Shown one piece after another: positions 52,901 to 61,255 of a DNA stretch of 63,073 bases. The translations under genes and the position numbers were made by a program. Location: assembly GCA_943333275.1 (NCBI GenBank), contig CALQSQ010000020.1, positions 1-63,073 on the forward strand, read 5' to 3'. Source of the stretch: Akkermansia muciniphila (GTDB taxonomy: Bacteria > Verrucomicrobiota > Verrucomicrobiia > Verrucomicrobiales > V1-33). The first letter of the stretch is position 1. Each line of letters begins with the position of its first letter. The notes under the pieces are model-generated. The model searched no databases. It saw only the letters and a program-made list of their open reading frames with translations, and was not told where the DNA came from.

Positions 52901-54058
52901 CAGTGGCGGGTGGGCGAAATCGCCGCTCCCGGGCTGGCTGGCTACGCCCCCGGAGATCCATTCATTTACGAAATTTCCCAAATCTGGACTTCTGCGGAAA
53001 TCGCTCCCTTCAACAACCAAATTCGCATTCCGACAAGCGCCACCACCCCCGGTCACACCTATCGGGCTCGCGTTAGGATGAAGGACAACACCGGACGCTG
53101 GAGCCGTTGGTCCACGGGAGTACAGTTTGTGACCGGCACGCCCAATGTCAGCATTTACACTTCCAATCTCGTCATCACCGAGGTCATGTATCAACCCTCC
53201 CAGGCCACGCCCGCCGAGTTTGCCGCGGGATATGGCGACGAGGATTTTGAATACATCGAGCTGCGCAACGTGGGGACCGCCAGTCTGGATCTTACCGATG
53301 TAAGATTTACCAAGGGAGTGGATTTTGATTTTCTTCCAGGCACCGCGCTGGCGGCTGGTGCCTTCACACTGGTGGTAAAAAACTCGGCTGCCTTCGCCAT
53401 GCGTTATGGTCCGGGAAAACCGATCGCAGGAAGTTACGGAACCGACTCACTCAACAATGTCGGGGAGCGTCTCAAACTGAGTTACGGGGCGGGCACGGCC
53501 ATCCGCGATTTCACCTATGGGATCGCCGCGCCGTGGCCTGCGGGGGCCAGCGGAACCGGCTATCCCCTGGTGCTCAAACTCCCTTCCACTTTGCCCAACC
53601 ATGCGATCGCTGCGAACTGGCGCGCCGGAAACAAAGCCGGGGGAAATCCGGGCGGTCCTGACAGCATGAACTTTGGAGAGTGGGCAACTGGCTACGGAGT
53701 GAGTGGTGCAAATGGAAATCCGGACGGCGACGCCCTCGCCAATGTTCTGGAATATGCCCTTGGGTCGAATCCCAATGTGTCATCCTCAAGTGCGATGCCC
53801 ACTGGTGGATCGATGCCCCTCACGGTCAACGGCATTCCTGGAAATTACCTGACCATTTCCTTCCGCCGTCAGTCGGACGTGGATGACCTTACCTACCATG
53901 TCGAATTCGCGCCCGACCTCGACAACTGGGAGGAGAACGGAAGCCTCATTCAATCGACGCCGAATGCCGATGGGACCGTGACTCAACTCTGGCGGTCCGC
54001 GACGACCATTACCGAGGGCTCGCGAGGATTCGCCCGCCTGTCGGTCACCCTGCCGTAG
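49961..54058 (+). CDS. Exported CotH-family protein with two lamin-tail domains
   Basis: About 1365 residues from ATG 49961; the signal peptide ends near AAWAQS. Order of parts: lamin-tail domain 1 (VVINEVHYDAP, FLELHNPGTTAVSLAGWRMEDG; about 22-140); a beta domain like the kinase C-terminus (AAWRYRKG, GYGD, FRHPFTIAAGP, LRVRVDDGCVVWING; about 175-345); an Ig/Fn-like linker; a CotH kinase-like region (about 540-880) with GTLVYDGKVYDHIEFHNKGS and the acidic PWDLDMMYF near 780; lamin-tail domain 2 (LVITEVMYQPS, YIELRNVGTASLDL; about 1063-1190); and a C-terminal ANGNPDGDALANVLEYALGSNP calcium-binding-like motif with a short beta domain. CotH proteins phosphorylate partners in spore coats; bacterial secreted relatives are unassigned. 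Confidence 0.88.
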   Translation: MLCAPRWLSLLLLPCLHGPGAAWAQSVVINEVHYDAPDNTKPTEFLELHNPGTTAVSLAGWRMEDGVDFTFPPGASIPAGGYFVLAENAAAFQAQFGFAPNGVYLGGLSSDGEHLELRSAANEVVDEVSYGVGFPWPTAAKGAGSSMELIHPSLDHNLGASWRSSGTPDNPPPQVTFIASTDAAWRYRKGTSEASNPRSAWRNLNFVEDASWLTGRTSIGYGDADDNTVITDMQNGYWSLFFRHPFTIAAGPLPTTLLLRVRVDDGCVVWINGQWVASFNTNTNDPLFDTAAVNHEADAWQEKTLTGAQNFLTTGTNIIAILGSNSTLGSSDFTMDAELKTGSATQNGASPTPGAQNSVFAVNAPPAIRQVEHLPVSPVSNEPVVITAKVTDPDGVASVTLNYQLVSAGSYIRKNDSTYETTWTTAPMVDDGTNGDEFANDSIFTAVLPASLQTHRTLVRYRVLVADTLGSTARVPYLDDEQPNFAYFVYDGAPAWTGRNQPPSSAPTTFPASLLTTLPTYHLIANETDVANSQYNGSFDTLRMWGTLVYDGKVYDHIEFHNKGSASTYQSGKNKWRFHFARARDFEARDSWGKNYSQTWDTFTMHACASPWNPCFRGWAGLDEVVSARIYALAGVPAPAMHHLQFRVVDNAVEAPADQYNGDLWGLYLAVEDPDGSFLDERGLPDGNVYHIVGNGGDKMHQGLGQPSDTSDWDAFIGGSQSRTTNDATNDAWWRANLDVPAYASFHAANRITGNVDLREGWNHYFYHRGTDNRWLPIPWDLDMMYFPETHWSGTIDQKNSLLMTGINLEFKNRCLELLDLICENGTATGGQIGQLVDEYKRIIRPAGQPVGWDLLDQYMWNYNPRTTGGHTGAFYLPNPTTDSRIGGTWTRTYTTADFNGICSFLINYATDTDPDTFSIGDGDQRGYGYNFLELEAADTAIPNRPTLSYVGTAGSPANDLRFQSSAFSDPQGSGTFGSIQWRVGEIAAPGLAGYAPGDPFIYEISQIWTSAEIAPFNNQIRIPTSATTPGHTYRARVRMKDNTGRWSRWSTGVQFVTGTPNVSIYTSNLVITEVMYQPSQATPAEFAAGYGDEDFEYIELRNVGTASLDLTDVRFTKGVDFDFLPGTALAAGAFTLVVKNSAAFAMRYGPGKPIAGSYGTDSLNNVGERLKLSYGAGTAIRDFTYGIAAPWPAGASGTGYPLVLKLPSTLPNHAIAANWRAGNKAGGNPGGPDSMNFGEWATGYGVSGANGNPDGDALANVLEYALGSNPNVSSSSAMPTGGSMPLTVNGIPGNYLTISFRRQSDVDDLTYHVEFAPDLDNWEENGSLIQSTPNADGTVTQLWRSATTITEGSRGFARLSVTLP

Positions 54059-54245
54059 ATGTGCGGTCACCCCCGGGACTCCTCACGCATCCATGGCGCA
54101 ATTCCTCAAACTGTTGGCGCAATCTTTCCATGGTGCCAAGGGTGGATGGTGCTAGATAGCCGTCCATGTTGGACACTGAACATTATTGGCCATGCCGCAA
54201 ATCTCCAGACCTCCACCCAGTTCCCGGCGGAATCCCACTGAATCA

Positions 54246-57200
54246 ATGCTCTCTCCCTTGCTAAAACATCTGCCCCTCAGCGCTCTCGGATTACTGACGG
54301 CGGTGCCCGTTTGGGGAGGCGACGCAATTGATTTCAATCGTGATGTTCGACCCGTTCTGTCAGACAAATGTTACTCCTGTCACGGCCCGGATGCCAAGTC
54401 GCTCAAGGGTGACCTTCGGTTGGATCTGCGCGACCAAGCAACGGCACCGGCCAAGAGTGGGGCGATCGCCATCATTCCTGGAAAGGCCGAGGAAAGCGAA
54501 CTGGTGAAGCGTATCAACGATCCAGCTTTGGATTCCCAGATGCCGCCGCCGGAATCCCATAAATCCCTCAACGCGGAGGAAAAGGCCCTGCTGAAGCAAT
54601 GGATCGCGGAGGGTGCCATTTACAAGGAGCATTGGTCGTTTCTGCATCCGGAGCATGCGCCACCGGCCGCGGTCAGCGATGCGGGATGGAACGAGCAGGC
54701 GATCGACCGTTTCATATTCAGGGCGCTGGAAACTCGCCACATGACGCCATCGCCGGAGGCGGACCGGCTGACTCTGATCCGCCGCGTGTCGCTGGATGTG
54801 CGCGGCGTGCCGCCGTCGCTGGCGGAGATCGATGCATTCACTAACGATGCCTCGGAAGGCGCGTTCGGCCGCATGGTGGACCGCATGCTGGAGAGTCCTC
54901 GCTTCGGCGAACGCATGGCCATGACATGGCTTGATCTGGCGCGCTACGGCGATACCAACGGCTATCACAATGACTCCGACCGGCCCACCTGGCTTTGGCG
55001 CGACTGGGTGGTGGATGCTTATAACAGCAACATGCCGTTCGACCAGTTCACGGAATGGCAGCTGGCCGGAGACCTGCTGCCGGACGCCAGTGTCGAGCAG
55101 AAGGTCGCCTCGGGCTTCAACCGCAACACCCGCTTCAATGAGGAGGGCGGCGCGGACCCCGCGGAATTTCTCGTTGCCTACGCTGCCGACCGCGCCATCA
55201 CCATGGGCCGCGTCTGGCTGGGGCTGACCTTGAATTGCGCCCAGTGCCACACTCACAAATACGACCCCATTTCCCACCGCGAGTTCTACCAAATGACCGC
55301 CTTCTTCAATTCCATGGAAGAGGAGGGTGCCGGCGGCGTTACCGGTTTCCATGGCAAGCCGGTGCCGCCCGTAATGCGCGTTCCGACAAAACAGATGCGG
55401 GCCGAGTTGGAGGATGTCAGGCAGAAGGTAACCGCGCTCGAAAGCGAGGTGGAAAAAATTGCCGCCACCACGGGCTACACCGATCCCGGTTTCACCGGCG
55501 ACCCCGCTCCTGCGAAGGGCGTATCCCAGTCCGCATGGGAGGCAACCGTCGCCAATTTCCAGGGGCCTCCCGCACCGGCACCGGCCGCACAATGGAACTT
55601 CACCAGCGCGCTGGAAGATGTAATCGGCGAGCGCGAAGCCACGCTGCAAGGCGGCGCTTCGCTCAGCCCGGAGGGACTGGTGCTGGATGGAAAAACCGGC
55701 TATGTCCTGACTGCTCCGGTGAAGTCAGAGCTGAAGGCCAAAACGCTGGAGGCGTTTGTGAAATTGAACAACCTGCAGCAGTCCGGCGGCGCGGTGATCG
55801 GCGTGCAGACCCTCGAAGCGGACACAGGAGCGCAAAAGTTTGACGCCATCGTCTTCGGCGAGCGGGAACCCGCACGCTGGATGGCCGGGAGCGATTCCTT
55901 TCTCCGCACGCAGGACCTGGGTGCGGAGCCGGAGACGACTGCAGACAAGGAATTCGTCCACATTGCCATCGCCTACGATGAAGACGGCACCATTCGGTGC
56001 TACCGGAATGGGAAACCCTACGGCAAACCTTGCAGAAAGACCGAAGCCGCCACTTTCAAATCGGGAGAATGGCGCGTGATCTTTGGGGCCCGGGCGCTTC
56101 CAGCCGGCAGTAATTTCATGCTCGCCGGAACCATCCGCGAAGCCCGAATGCATGACCGCGCTCTCACAGAACAGGAGATCGCCGCCAGTGTCGGAGCCGT
56201 TTCACCACTGGAGCCGCCGCCCGTGATTGCCATCATCAAATTGGAAGAGTCCCATCGCACCGCGGAACAGTTGGCGCTGCTTCGCGATTACTATCTCCGG
56301 AATGTCCATGCCGCCACCATCGCGGCCCTTGCAAAACCAAAGCAGGAACTAACCACTGCCCGCGAGCGGATGGCCTTCCTTTCAAATGAAGCCAATCAAC
56401 CACTCCAGATGGTCAGTGTGGAGATGCCGAAGCCCAAGGATGCCTTTCTCCTCATGCGTGGTGATTTCCAGACTCCCGGAGAAAAAGTGGAGCGCGACGT
56501 CCCGGCCTTCCTGCCAAAATTCCCCGCCGACCAGCCCCGCAATCGTCTCGGCCTCGCCCGCTGGCTCATGCAGAAGGATCAGCCGCTGGTCGCCCGCGTG
56601 CAGGTGAACCGGTTCTGGCAGATGTGTTTCGGCGATGGCCTTGTGCGAAGTATGGGTGACTTTGGTCTGCAGGGCAGTTTCCCCAGTCACCCCGAGCTGC
56701 TCGACTGGCTGGCGCTGGAATTTATCGAGTCGAAATGGAACGTGAAGAAAATGCTGAAAACCATCCTGACCAGCCGCACTTACCGGCAGTCCTCCACCGA
56801 CGTCCGAAGGCATTCCGAAGCGGACCCGCTGAACAAACTGCTCTGGCGTGCTCCCCGCGTCCGCCTCCAAGCTGAAACCATTCGCGACAACGCCCTGTCC
56901 GCCGCCGGATTGCTCTCGGAAAAAATGGGCGGACCACCGGTTTTCCCCTGGCAGCCGAACGACTACTACAAAGGCAAGAACAACGGCTGGCCCTGGAACC
57001 TGAGCCCCGGCGAGGACCTCTACCGCCGCGGCCTCTACACGTTCTGGCGGCGCACCACCCCGTATCCCACCTTCGTCATCTTCGACGCTCCCGACCGCGC
57101 CGAATGCACGTTCGAGCGTCCCCGCACCAACACGCCGCTTCAGGCTTTGGCCACCCTCAACGACCCGCAGTTCGTTGAAGCCGCCCGCGTCCTCGCGCAG

Positions 57201-57476
57201 CGTCTCCTCACCGAAGCCAGAGACACGGACAGCCGCATCACCCTGGCGTATCGCCTCACTCTCTCCCGCCCACCCGCTGCCAAGGAAATGGAAATCATGC
57301 GCCCCTTCCTCGACGAACAACTCGCCCTCTATCAAAAACAACCTGAAGCCGCCAAAGCGCTTGCCACGGCCGGCAGGGCCCCTCGCCCCGACTCGCTGAA
57401 CGAGTCCGAACACGCTGCGTGGACCGCCTTCGCCAATGTCATGCTGAACCTCGATGAAACCATCACCCGGAATTGA
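54246..57476 (+). CDS. PSD1-type protein: PSCyt1 cytochrome, DUF1549, LamG and DUF1553
   Basis: About 1076 residues from ATG 54246, with a signal peptide. Domains in order: PSCyt1 haem module with CYSCH at 42-46 (NRDVRPVLSDKCYSCHGPD), DUF1549 (WNEQAIDRFIFRALE, RRVSLDVRGVPPS, WLDLARYGDTNGYHND), a second haem-like motif CAQCH near 331 in LNCAQCHTHKYDP, a coiled-coil stretch, a LamG/concanavalin-like domain (about 455-660), and DUF1553 (RNRLGLARWLMQKDQPLVARVQVNRFW, FGLQGSFPSHPELLDWLA). Proposed to act with DUF1501 on sulfated polymers outside the cytoplasm. The DUF1501 gene starts 4 bp after its stop, so the pair is co-transcribed. The longer frame from 54186 has no signal features. Confidence 0.92.
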   Translation: MLSPLLKHLPLSALGLLTAVPVWGGDAIDFNRDVRPVLSDKCYSCHGPDAKSLKGDLRLDLRDQATAPAKSGAIAIIPGKAEESELVKRINDPALDSQMPPPESHKSLNAEEKALLKQWIAEGAIYKEHWSFLHPEHAPPAAVSDAGWNEQAIDRFIFRALETRHMTPSPEADRLTLIRRVSLDVRGVPPSLAEIDAFTNDASEGAFGRMVDRMLESPRFGERMAMTWLDLARYGDTNGYHNDSDRPTWLWRDWVVDAYNSNMPFDQFTEWQLAGDLLPDASVEQKVASGFNRNTRFNEEGGADPAEFLVAYAADRAITMGRVWLGLTLNCAQCHTHKYDPISHREFYQMTAFFNSMEEEGAGGVTGFHGKPVPPVMRVPTKQMRAELEDVRQKVTALESEVEKIAATTGYTDPGFTGDPAPAKGVSQSAWEATVANFQGPPAPAPAAQWNFTSALEDVIGEREATLQGGASLSPEGLVLDGKTGYVLTAPVKSELKAKTLEAFVKLNNLQQSGGAVIGVQTLEADTGAQKFDAIVFGEREPARWMAGSDSFLRTQDLGAEPETTADKEFVHIAIAYDEDGTIRCYRNGKPYGKPCRKTEAATFKSGEWRVIFGARALPAGSNFMLAGTIREARMHDRALTEQEIAASVGAVSPLEPPPVIAIIKLEESHRTAEQLALLRDYYLRNVHAATIAALAKPKQELTTARERMAFLSNEANQPLQMVSVEMPKPKDAFLLMRGDFQTPGEKVERDVPAFLPKFPADQPRNRLGLARWLMQKDQPLVARVQVNRFWQMCFGDGLVRSMGDFGLQGSFPSHPELLDWLALEFIESKWNVKKMLKTILTSRTYRQSSTDVRRHSEADPLNKLLWRAPRVRLQAETIRDNALSAAGLLSEKMGGPPVFPWQPNDYYKGKNNGWPWNLSPGEDLYRRGLYTFWRRTTPYPTFVIFDAPDRAECTFERPRTNTPLQALATLNDPQFVEAARVLAQRLLTEARDTDSRITLAYRLTLSRPPAAKEMEIMRPFLDEQLALYQKQPEAAKALATAGRAPRPDSLNESEHAAWTAFANVMLNLDETITRN

Positions 57477-57480
57477 GCCC

Positions 57481-58911
57481 ATGCTTGCCGACCAAAACAT
57501 TTACCACACCAACCGCCGCCGGTTCCTGTCGCAAACCGCGTCAGGTTTCGGACTGATGGCGTTGTCGAATTTGCTGGGCAATAGCTCAGGGCATGCGGCG
57601 GCGATTCCTCCTTCGGGCGCGCTGGGCGGCACGCATTTTGCCCCGAAGGCGAAACGGGTGATTTATCTGTTCCAGTCCGGCGGGCCAAGCCATCTCGATC
57701 TCTTCGACTACAAGCCCACGCTGGTGGACCAGCATGGGAAGGACATGCCGGCCAGTGTGCTGGGCACGCAGCGGGTTTCGCTGATGACGCGTGAAAAAGG
57801 GCGGCGCACCTGTGCTTCGCCCTTCAAATTTGCGCAGCATGGTGCAAGCGGCGCGTGGGTGACCGAACTCATGCCGCACACGGCCGGGGTGGTGGACGAT
57901 TTGTGTTTCATCAAATCCCTGCAGACCGAACCGATCAATCACGACCCCGCGGTGACATTCATTCAGACTGGCCGGGCGATTTCAGGTCGTCCGGCGTTTG
58001 GATCGTGGATGCACTATGGCCTGGGCAATGCCAGTCAAAATCTGCCGGCCTATGTCGTGATGATTTCCGGAAATGCCGATCAACCGATTCTCAGCCGCTA
58101 CTATCACAATGGATTCCTGCCCAGCCGTTATCAGGGCGTGCAGTTTCAGTCGGTGGGCGACCCGGTGCTTTTCCTGTCCAATCCCACCGGCATCGACCAC
58201 GGGAACCGTGGACGCATCATCAGCACCATCAATCAACTCAACTCCATCCAGCACGAGCAAAGCGGTGATCCTGAAATCGAAGCGCGCATCGACTCCTTCG
58301 AACTGGCCTACCGCATGCAGACATCGGTGCCGGATCTGATGAACCTGAAGTCCGAGCCCAAGGAGGTGCTGGACATGTACGGCCCGGAGGTCACGAAGCC
58401 GGGTTCCTTTGCCTATCAATGTCTCATGGCCCGGAAACTTGCGGAGCGGGATGTCCGGTTCGTGCAAATTTTCCACGCCGGATGGGACCACCACGGGGAT
58501 CTCAAGGGCGGCATGATCCGCCAGTGCCAGGCCAGTGATCAGCCATCGGCCGCGCTCATCAAGGATCTGAAAATGCGCGGCATGCTGGACGACACCCTGG
58601 TGGTGTGGGGAGGTGAATTTGGCCGCACGGCCTATTCCCAGGGCGACGATCTCAATGGCCGCGACCACCACCCCCGCTGTTATTCAATCTGGATGGCCGG
58701 CGGCGGAATTCGTGGCGGCCTTAGCATTGGAGCCACCGATGATTTCGGCTACAACATCGCCGACAACGTCATCCATGTTCGTGACCTCCATGCGACCATG
58801 CTCCAGCTGCTCGGCATCGACCACGAACGATTCACCTTCAAGAATCAGGGACTCGATGACAAGCTCACGGGGGTGGAACATGCCCGCATCATTCAGGAAA
58901 TCCTCGCGTGA
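57481..58911 (+). CDS. DUF1501 exported protein (Tat leader)
   Basis: From ATG 57481, 476 residues. The twin-arginine leader NRRRFLSQTASGFGLMAL is intact. DUF1501 blocks: VIYLFQSGGPSHLDLFDYKP, CFIKSLQTEPINHDPA, FVQIFHAGWDHHGDLKGG, VVWGGEFGRTAYSQG and GRDHHPRCYSIWMAGGG. The metal-site pattern of the sulfatase/alkaline-phosphatase fold is visible in His/Asp-rich motifs. Partner of the PSD1-type protein just upstream. Compared with the DUF1501 protein at 18.3 kb it belongs to a different subtype (FQSGGPSH versus WMAGAPSQ). Confidence 0.9.
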   Translation: MLADQNIYHTNRRRFLSQTASGFGLMALSNLLGNSSGHAAAIPPSGALGGTHFAPKAKRVIYLFQSGGPSHLDLFDYKPTLVDQHGKDMPASVLGTQRVSLMTREKGRRTCASPFKFAQHGASGAWVTELMPHTAGVVDDLCFIKSLQTEPINHDPAVTFIQTGRAISGRPAFGSWMHYGLGNASQNLPAYVVMISGNADQPILSRYYHNGFLPSRYQGVQFQSVGDPVLFLSNPTGIDHGNRGRIISTINQLNSIQHEQSGDPEIEARIDSFELAYRMQTSVPDLMNLKSEPKEVLDMYGPEVTKPGSFAYQCLMARKLAERDVRFVQIFHAGWDHHGDLKGGMIRQCQASDQPSAALIKDLKMRGMLDDTLVVWGGEFGRTAYSQGDDLNGRDHHPRCYSIWMAGGGIRGGLSIGATDDFGYNIADNVIHVRDLHATMLQLLGIDHERFTFKNQGLDDKLTGVEHARIIQEILA

Positions 58912-59010
58912 CCGGAAATTGAGTTAAATACCGATTCGCGACGCCCATACCTGCTTTCCTCCCTCCATTATGTTTGACGGATCTTTCACCGGACTATAAA
59001 ACCACTTATC

Positions 59011-60243
59011 ATGCACAATCTTAAGCCCATCCTCATGTCTCTTCCCCTCGCTGTCGGCGCAATTTCCACAGGCCTCGCAGAGGACGCCAAACTGCAGACG
59101 ATTCATTCGCAGCCAAGTTATGTGATCGCCACCAAGCAGGTCGAACTGGCCGTCACGCAGATGGGTGGGCACATGGCACCGGTCACCTTTTTCCGGGACA
59201 CGGCCAAACCCGTCGCCCCGTATCATATCAGTCCCTGGCAGGACGAACCCGCGGCGGAAATGCCGGCTCCAGTTCTGAAATCTCTGCGCGGAGATTTCTT
59301 CTGCATCCCATTTGGCGGCAACTCGGATGAAGTCGCCGGGGAAAAGCATCCGCCGCATGGAGAGGTGGCCGGATCGCCCTGGACATTCACCAGTCAGAAA
59401 AAAGCAGGCGATGTGACCACGCTCACCCTCAATTTTGAAACCAAGGTCCGTAAGGGACGGGTGACCAAGGAACTCTCCCTCGTTGATGGGCAGAACGTCG
59501 TTTATTCAAAAGATCTCATCGAAGGCTTCGCAGGAAAAGTGCCGCTTGGGCATCACGCAACCCTTGCGATGCCGGACACAGAAGGCTCCGTCAGGATTGC
59601 GACCAGCGCCATCAAATTTGGCATGACCTGCCCGGGAATCTTCAGTGATCCCACCAAGCGCGAGTACCAATCCCTGCAACCGGGCCAGAAATGGACTGAT
59701 CTCACTAAGGTGCCCATGGCCTGGAAGGATGCACCCGATGCCGACCTTACCAAACTTCCCGGCAAACAAGGCTTCGCCGACCTCATTCAACTCATCAATG
59801 AGCCCTGGGAGAAAACCAAGGGCCCGGCATGGATCACGGCCACAATCGCCGAACGCGGCTACCTCTGGTTTGCCCTCAAGGATCCCGCCGTTCTGCACAG
59901 CACCGTATTCTGGCTGGAAAACCGGGGCCGTCACGGCCACCCCTGGAATGGTCGCAACAACTGCCTTGGCCTCGAGGATGTGACCGCGCATTTTGCCGAC
60001 GGACTGGCCGCCTCCACAAAAGACAATGTCCTCACCAAGGAAGGCGTCGAGACTGTCCTCACGCTCAGCGCCGACAAACCCACCTCGGTGAACTACATTC
60101 AGGGCGCGGTGCAGATCCCCGCCGGATTTGAAAATGTGAAAACCCTCGAATTCGCGCCCGGTGAAGTTACCTTCGTCTCAACAACAGGTCAGCGGGTGAC
60201 CGCTCCCGTGCGTCACGAATTCCTCAAGACCGGCAAGCTTTAA
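59011..60243 (+). CDS. Exported aldose-epimerase-like protein
   Basis: A 410-residue protein with a signal peptide (MHNLKPILMSLPLAVGAISTGLAE). The mature part, VELAVTQMGGHMAPVTFFRD, resembles the first strand block of the galactose-mutarotase superfamily (LGAxLxSL pattern with GGHM). Later segments, such as GHHATLAMP and WLENRGRHGHPWNGRN, keep the many aromatic and His residues of that fold, but a clear catalytic His/Glu pair is not obvious. Located 33 bp upstream of the sugar-binding lipoprotein, it is probably the first gene of the importer operon and may prepare or sense the imported sugar. Function inferred from fold resemblance only. Confidence 0.65.
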   Translation: MHNLKPILMSLPLAVGAISTGLAEDAKLQTIHSQPSYVIATKQVELAVTQMGGHMAPVTFFRDTAKPVAPYHISPWQDEPAAEMPAPVLKSLRGDFFCIPFGGNSDEVAGEKHPPHGEVAGSPWTFTSQKKAGDVTTLTLNFETKVRKGRVTKELSLVDGQNVVYSKDLIEGFAGKVPLGHHATLAMPDTEGSVRIATSAIKFGMTCPGIFSDPTKREYQSLQPGQKWTDLTKVPMAWKDAPDADLTKLPGKQGFADLIQLINEPWEKTKGPAWITATIAERGYLWFALKDPAVLHSTVFWLENRGRHGHPWNGRNNCLGLEDVTAHFADGLAASTKDNVLTKEGVETVLTLSADKPTSVNYIQGAVQIPAGFENVKTLEFAPGEVTFVSTTGQRVTAPVRHEFLKTGKL

Positions 60244-60275
60244 CCAAACTCCATTTCTACCAACATCATCCTTCC

Positions 60276-61250
60276 ATGAAACTTAAATTCATCTCCCTGC
60301 TCGCCTGCACAATTGGCCTCGTCACCAGTTGCAACAAACCCGCGGAAACCAATGCCGATGGCAAGCCCGAAACCAAAAGCCGCGGAACGATCGGCGTTTC
60401 CCTGCTCACGCTGGACAATCCGTTTTTCAAAGTCATCGGCGATAATATCACCGCCGAGGGGAAGAAGCATGGTTATGAAACCACTGTCCTAAGCGCAGAC
60501 AAGGACGGAGCCAAGCAGGGAAACCAGGTGAAAGATTTCATCGTCCAAAAAGTCAGCGCCATCGTCCTCAGCCCGTGCGACTCCAAATCGATCATCCCCG
60601 TCATTCAGGAGGCCAACGCCGCGGGCATCCCGGTCTTCACCGTGGACATTCCCTGCAATGAGCCGGGGGTAAAAATCGTGACCCAGGTGGCAACGGACAA
60701 CTATGGGGGTGGCAAGGAGGCCGGAAAAGCGATGATTGAAGCCCTTGGAGAAGCCGGCGGGAAAATTGCGATCCTGCATTTTAAACAGGCCGAATCCTGC
60801 ATCCTGCGTGTCAAGGGGTTCACCGAGATCATCAATGAGTATAATGCGACTGGAAAGGCCAAGATTGAAATCGTCACCGAAATGGAAAGCGGCGGGGCGA
60901 AGGACGGTGGCTACAGGGCTGCGGAGGATGGTATCCAGGCCGATGCAGATTTGCGGGGCATTTTTGCCATCAATGATCCTGCCGCACTGGGAGCCCGTGC
61001 GGCCTTGGAAAAGGCCGGGAAGGCGGACCAGGTTCTCATTGTCGGATTCGATGGACAGCCAGAGGGAAAACAGGCGATCAAGGACGGAAAAATTTATGCC
61101 GACCCCATTCAATTTCCTGATCAACTGGGCATCCAGGTTGCCCAGGCGATCGTCAAACATTCCAAAGGCGAAACCCTCCCGCCGCAGACGCTGATCCCCA
61201 CCAGTCTCTATCGCAAGGCCGATGGGATGAAGGATCCAGAATTGAAATAA
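60276..61250 (+). CDS. Sugar ABC transporter substrate-binding lipoprotein (RbsB-like)
   Basis: A 324-residue lipoprotein. The signal ends in lipobox VTSC with the lipidated Cys at residue 19. The mature protein is a periplasmic-binding-protein type 1 fold: IGVSLLTLDNPFFKVIGDNI, AIVLSPCDSKSIIPVIQEANAAGIPVFTVDIP, VATDNYGGGKEAGKAM, and the hinge region GIFAINDPAALGARAALEKAG. It matches the ribose/galactose cluster of binding proteins and delivers the sugar to the membrane transporter encoded downstream. Only 5 bp separate it from the ATPase gene. The exact sugar is not evident. The Cys anchor suggests a lipid-tethered rather than free periplasmic form. Confidence 0.92.
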   Translation: MKLKFISLLACTIGLVTSCNKPAETNADGKPETKSRGTIGVSLLTLDNPFFKVIGDNITAEGKKHGYETTVLSADKDGAKQGNQVKDFIVQKVSAIVLSPCDSKSIIPVIQEANAAGIPVFTVDIPCNEPGVKIVTQVATDNYGGGKEAGKAMIEALGEAGGKIAILHFKQAESCILRVKGFTEIINEYNATGKAKIEIVTEMESGGAKDGGYRAAEDGIQADADLRGIFAINDPAALGARAALEKAGKADQVLIVGFDGQPEGKQAIKDGKIYADPIQFPDQLGIQVAQAIVKHSKGETLPPQTLIPTSLYRKADGMKDPELK

Positions 61251-61255
61251 GCCAC

